Source of the DNA: an uncultured Clostridia bacterium
Lineage (GTDB): Bacteria > Bacillota > Clostridia > Christensenellales > UBA1242
Reading direction: 5' to 3'
Length of the DNA: 5,463 nt
Assembly (NCBI GenBank): GCA_947627585.1
Contig: CANQWP010000056.1
Location: 1-5,463, forward strand
The translations under genes and the position numbers were made by a program. The notes beneath the pieces are model-generated. The model was not told the DNA's origin. It was given only the letters and a program-made list of their open reading frames with translations, and made no database searches. Below, one piece after another: positions 5,394-5,463 of this stretch; position 1 is the first letter of the stretch; each line of letters opens with the position of its first letter.

Positions 5394-5463
5394 AAAGGAG
5401 GTGATCCAGCGGCACCTTCCGATACCGCTACCTTGTTATGACTTCACCCCAGTCGCTGGCTTT
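5394..5463 (-). rRNA. 16S rRNA, 3' end (5' part beyond window)
   Basis: The minus strand carries the universal 16S 3' terminus: AAGTCATAACAAGGTAG, helix 45 with the GGAA tetraloop (loop at 5417-5420), GGATCACCTCC, and the anti-Shine-Dalgarno at 5397-5401. The mature 3' end is placed near 5393-5395 by comparison with known 16S ends, with an uncertainty of a few bases. Only the last 70 or so bases of about 1500 are present. Helix 45 (5408-5429) is fully paired and carries a G-C pair (5426 with 5411) where the common Firmicutes sequence has C-G. Confidence 0.97.

Noticed and set aside
1..5463. CRISPR array, insertion sequence or phage element
   Set aside because: No regularly spaced repeats, transposase, integrase or terminal inverted repeats were seen on either strand.

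Overview
The window looks like chromosomal DNA from a low-GC Gram-positive (Firmicutes-like) bacterium, probably an uncultured clostridial or related gut-type lineage. Evidence: AAGGAG-type Shine-Dalgarno sites matching the anti-SD CCTCC of the 16S rRNA at the right edge, sigma-A-like promoters, A/T-rich intergenic DNA with hairpin-plus-U-tract terminators, and Firmicutes-type families. TGA is used as a stop (alpha/beta hydrolase, GlmU-like gene), so the code is standard and not the Mollicutes code 4. The exact lineage cannot be fixed from this window.

Layout. Bases 1-1653 (minus) are one uninterrupted frame running off the left edge: a MATE efflux transporter fused in frame to a cytidylate-kinase-like domain. 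Its leader (1654-1756) carries an extended -10 promoter, a short dyad and an intrinsic-terminator-like hairpin, which suggests attenuation. Bases 1757-1900 are A/T-rich and hold only a doubtful 23-residue peptide frame. Bases 1901-3914 (minus) form a tight three-gene unit, read as alpha/beta hydrolase (YcjY/dienelactone-hydrolase-like), flavodoxin, GNAT acetyltransferase. Gaps are 31 and 21 bases, and a consensus-like promoter overlaps the stop codon of the gene upstream. Bases 3965-4561 (minus) encode a stand-alone copy of the acetyltransferase (left-handed beta-helix) half of GlmU with the known active-site residues kept.

A divergent A/T-rich region (4562-4817) separates this gene from a plus-strand gene for a 104-residue protein of unknown function (4818-5132), which has its own promoter and a strong terminator (5204-5237). 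That terminator is symmetric and also faces the 3' end of a minus-strand 16S rRNA gene entering from the right edge (3' end near 5394). No tRNA or 23S follows the 16S: after about 160 bases of structured trailer the terminator and a convergent protein gene appear, so this 16S seems not to be linked downstream to a 23S.

The protein genes do not form one pathway. The hydrolase-flavodoxin-GNAT set looks like a small redox/detoxification-type accessory operon (inference), and the MATE fusion is a separate transcription unit. The points most worth a second look are the MATE-kinase fusion with its leader terminator, the 16S that ends at a terminator (with a compensatory base-pair swap in helix 45), and the free-standing GlmU acetyltransferase with a terminator-like hairpin in its leader and no clear ribosome binding site.
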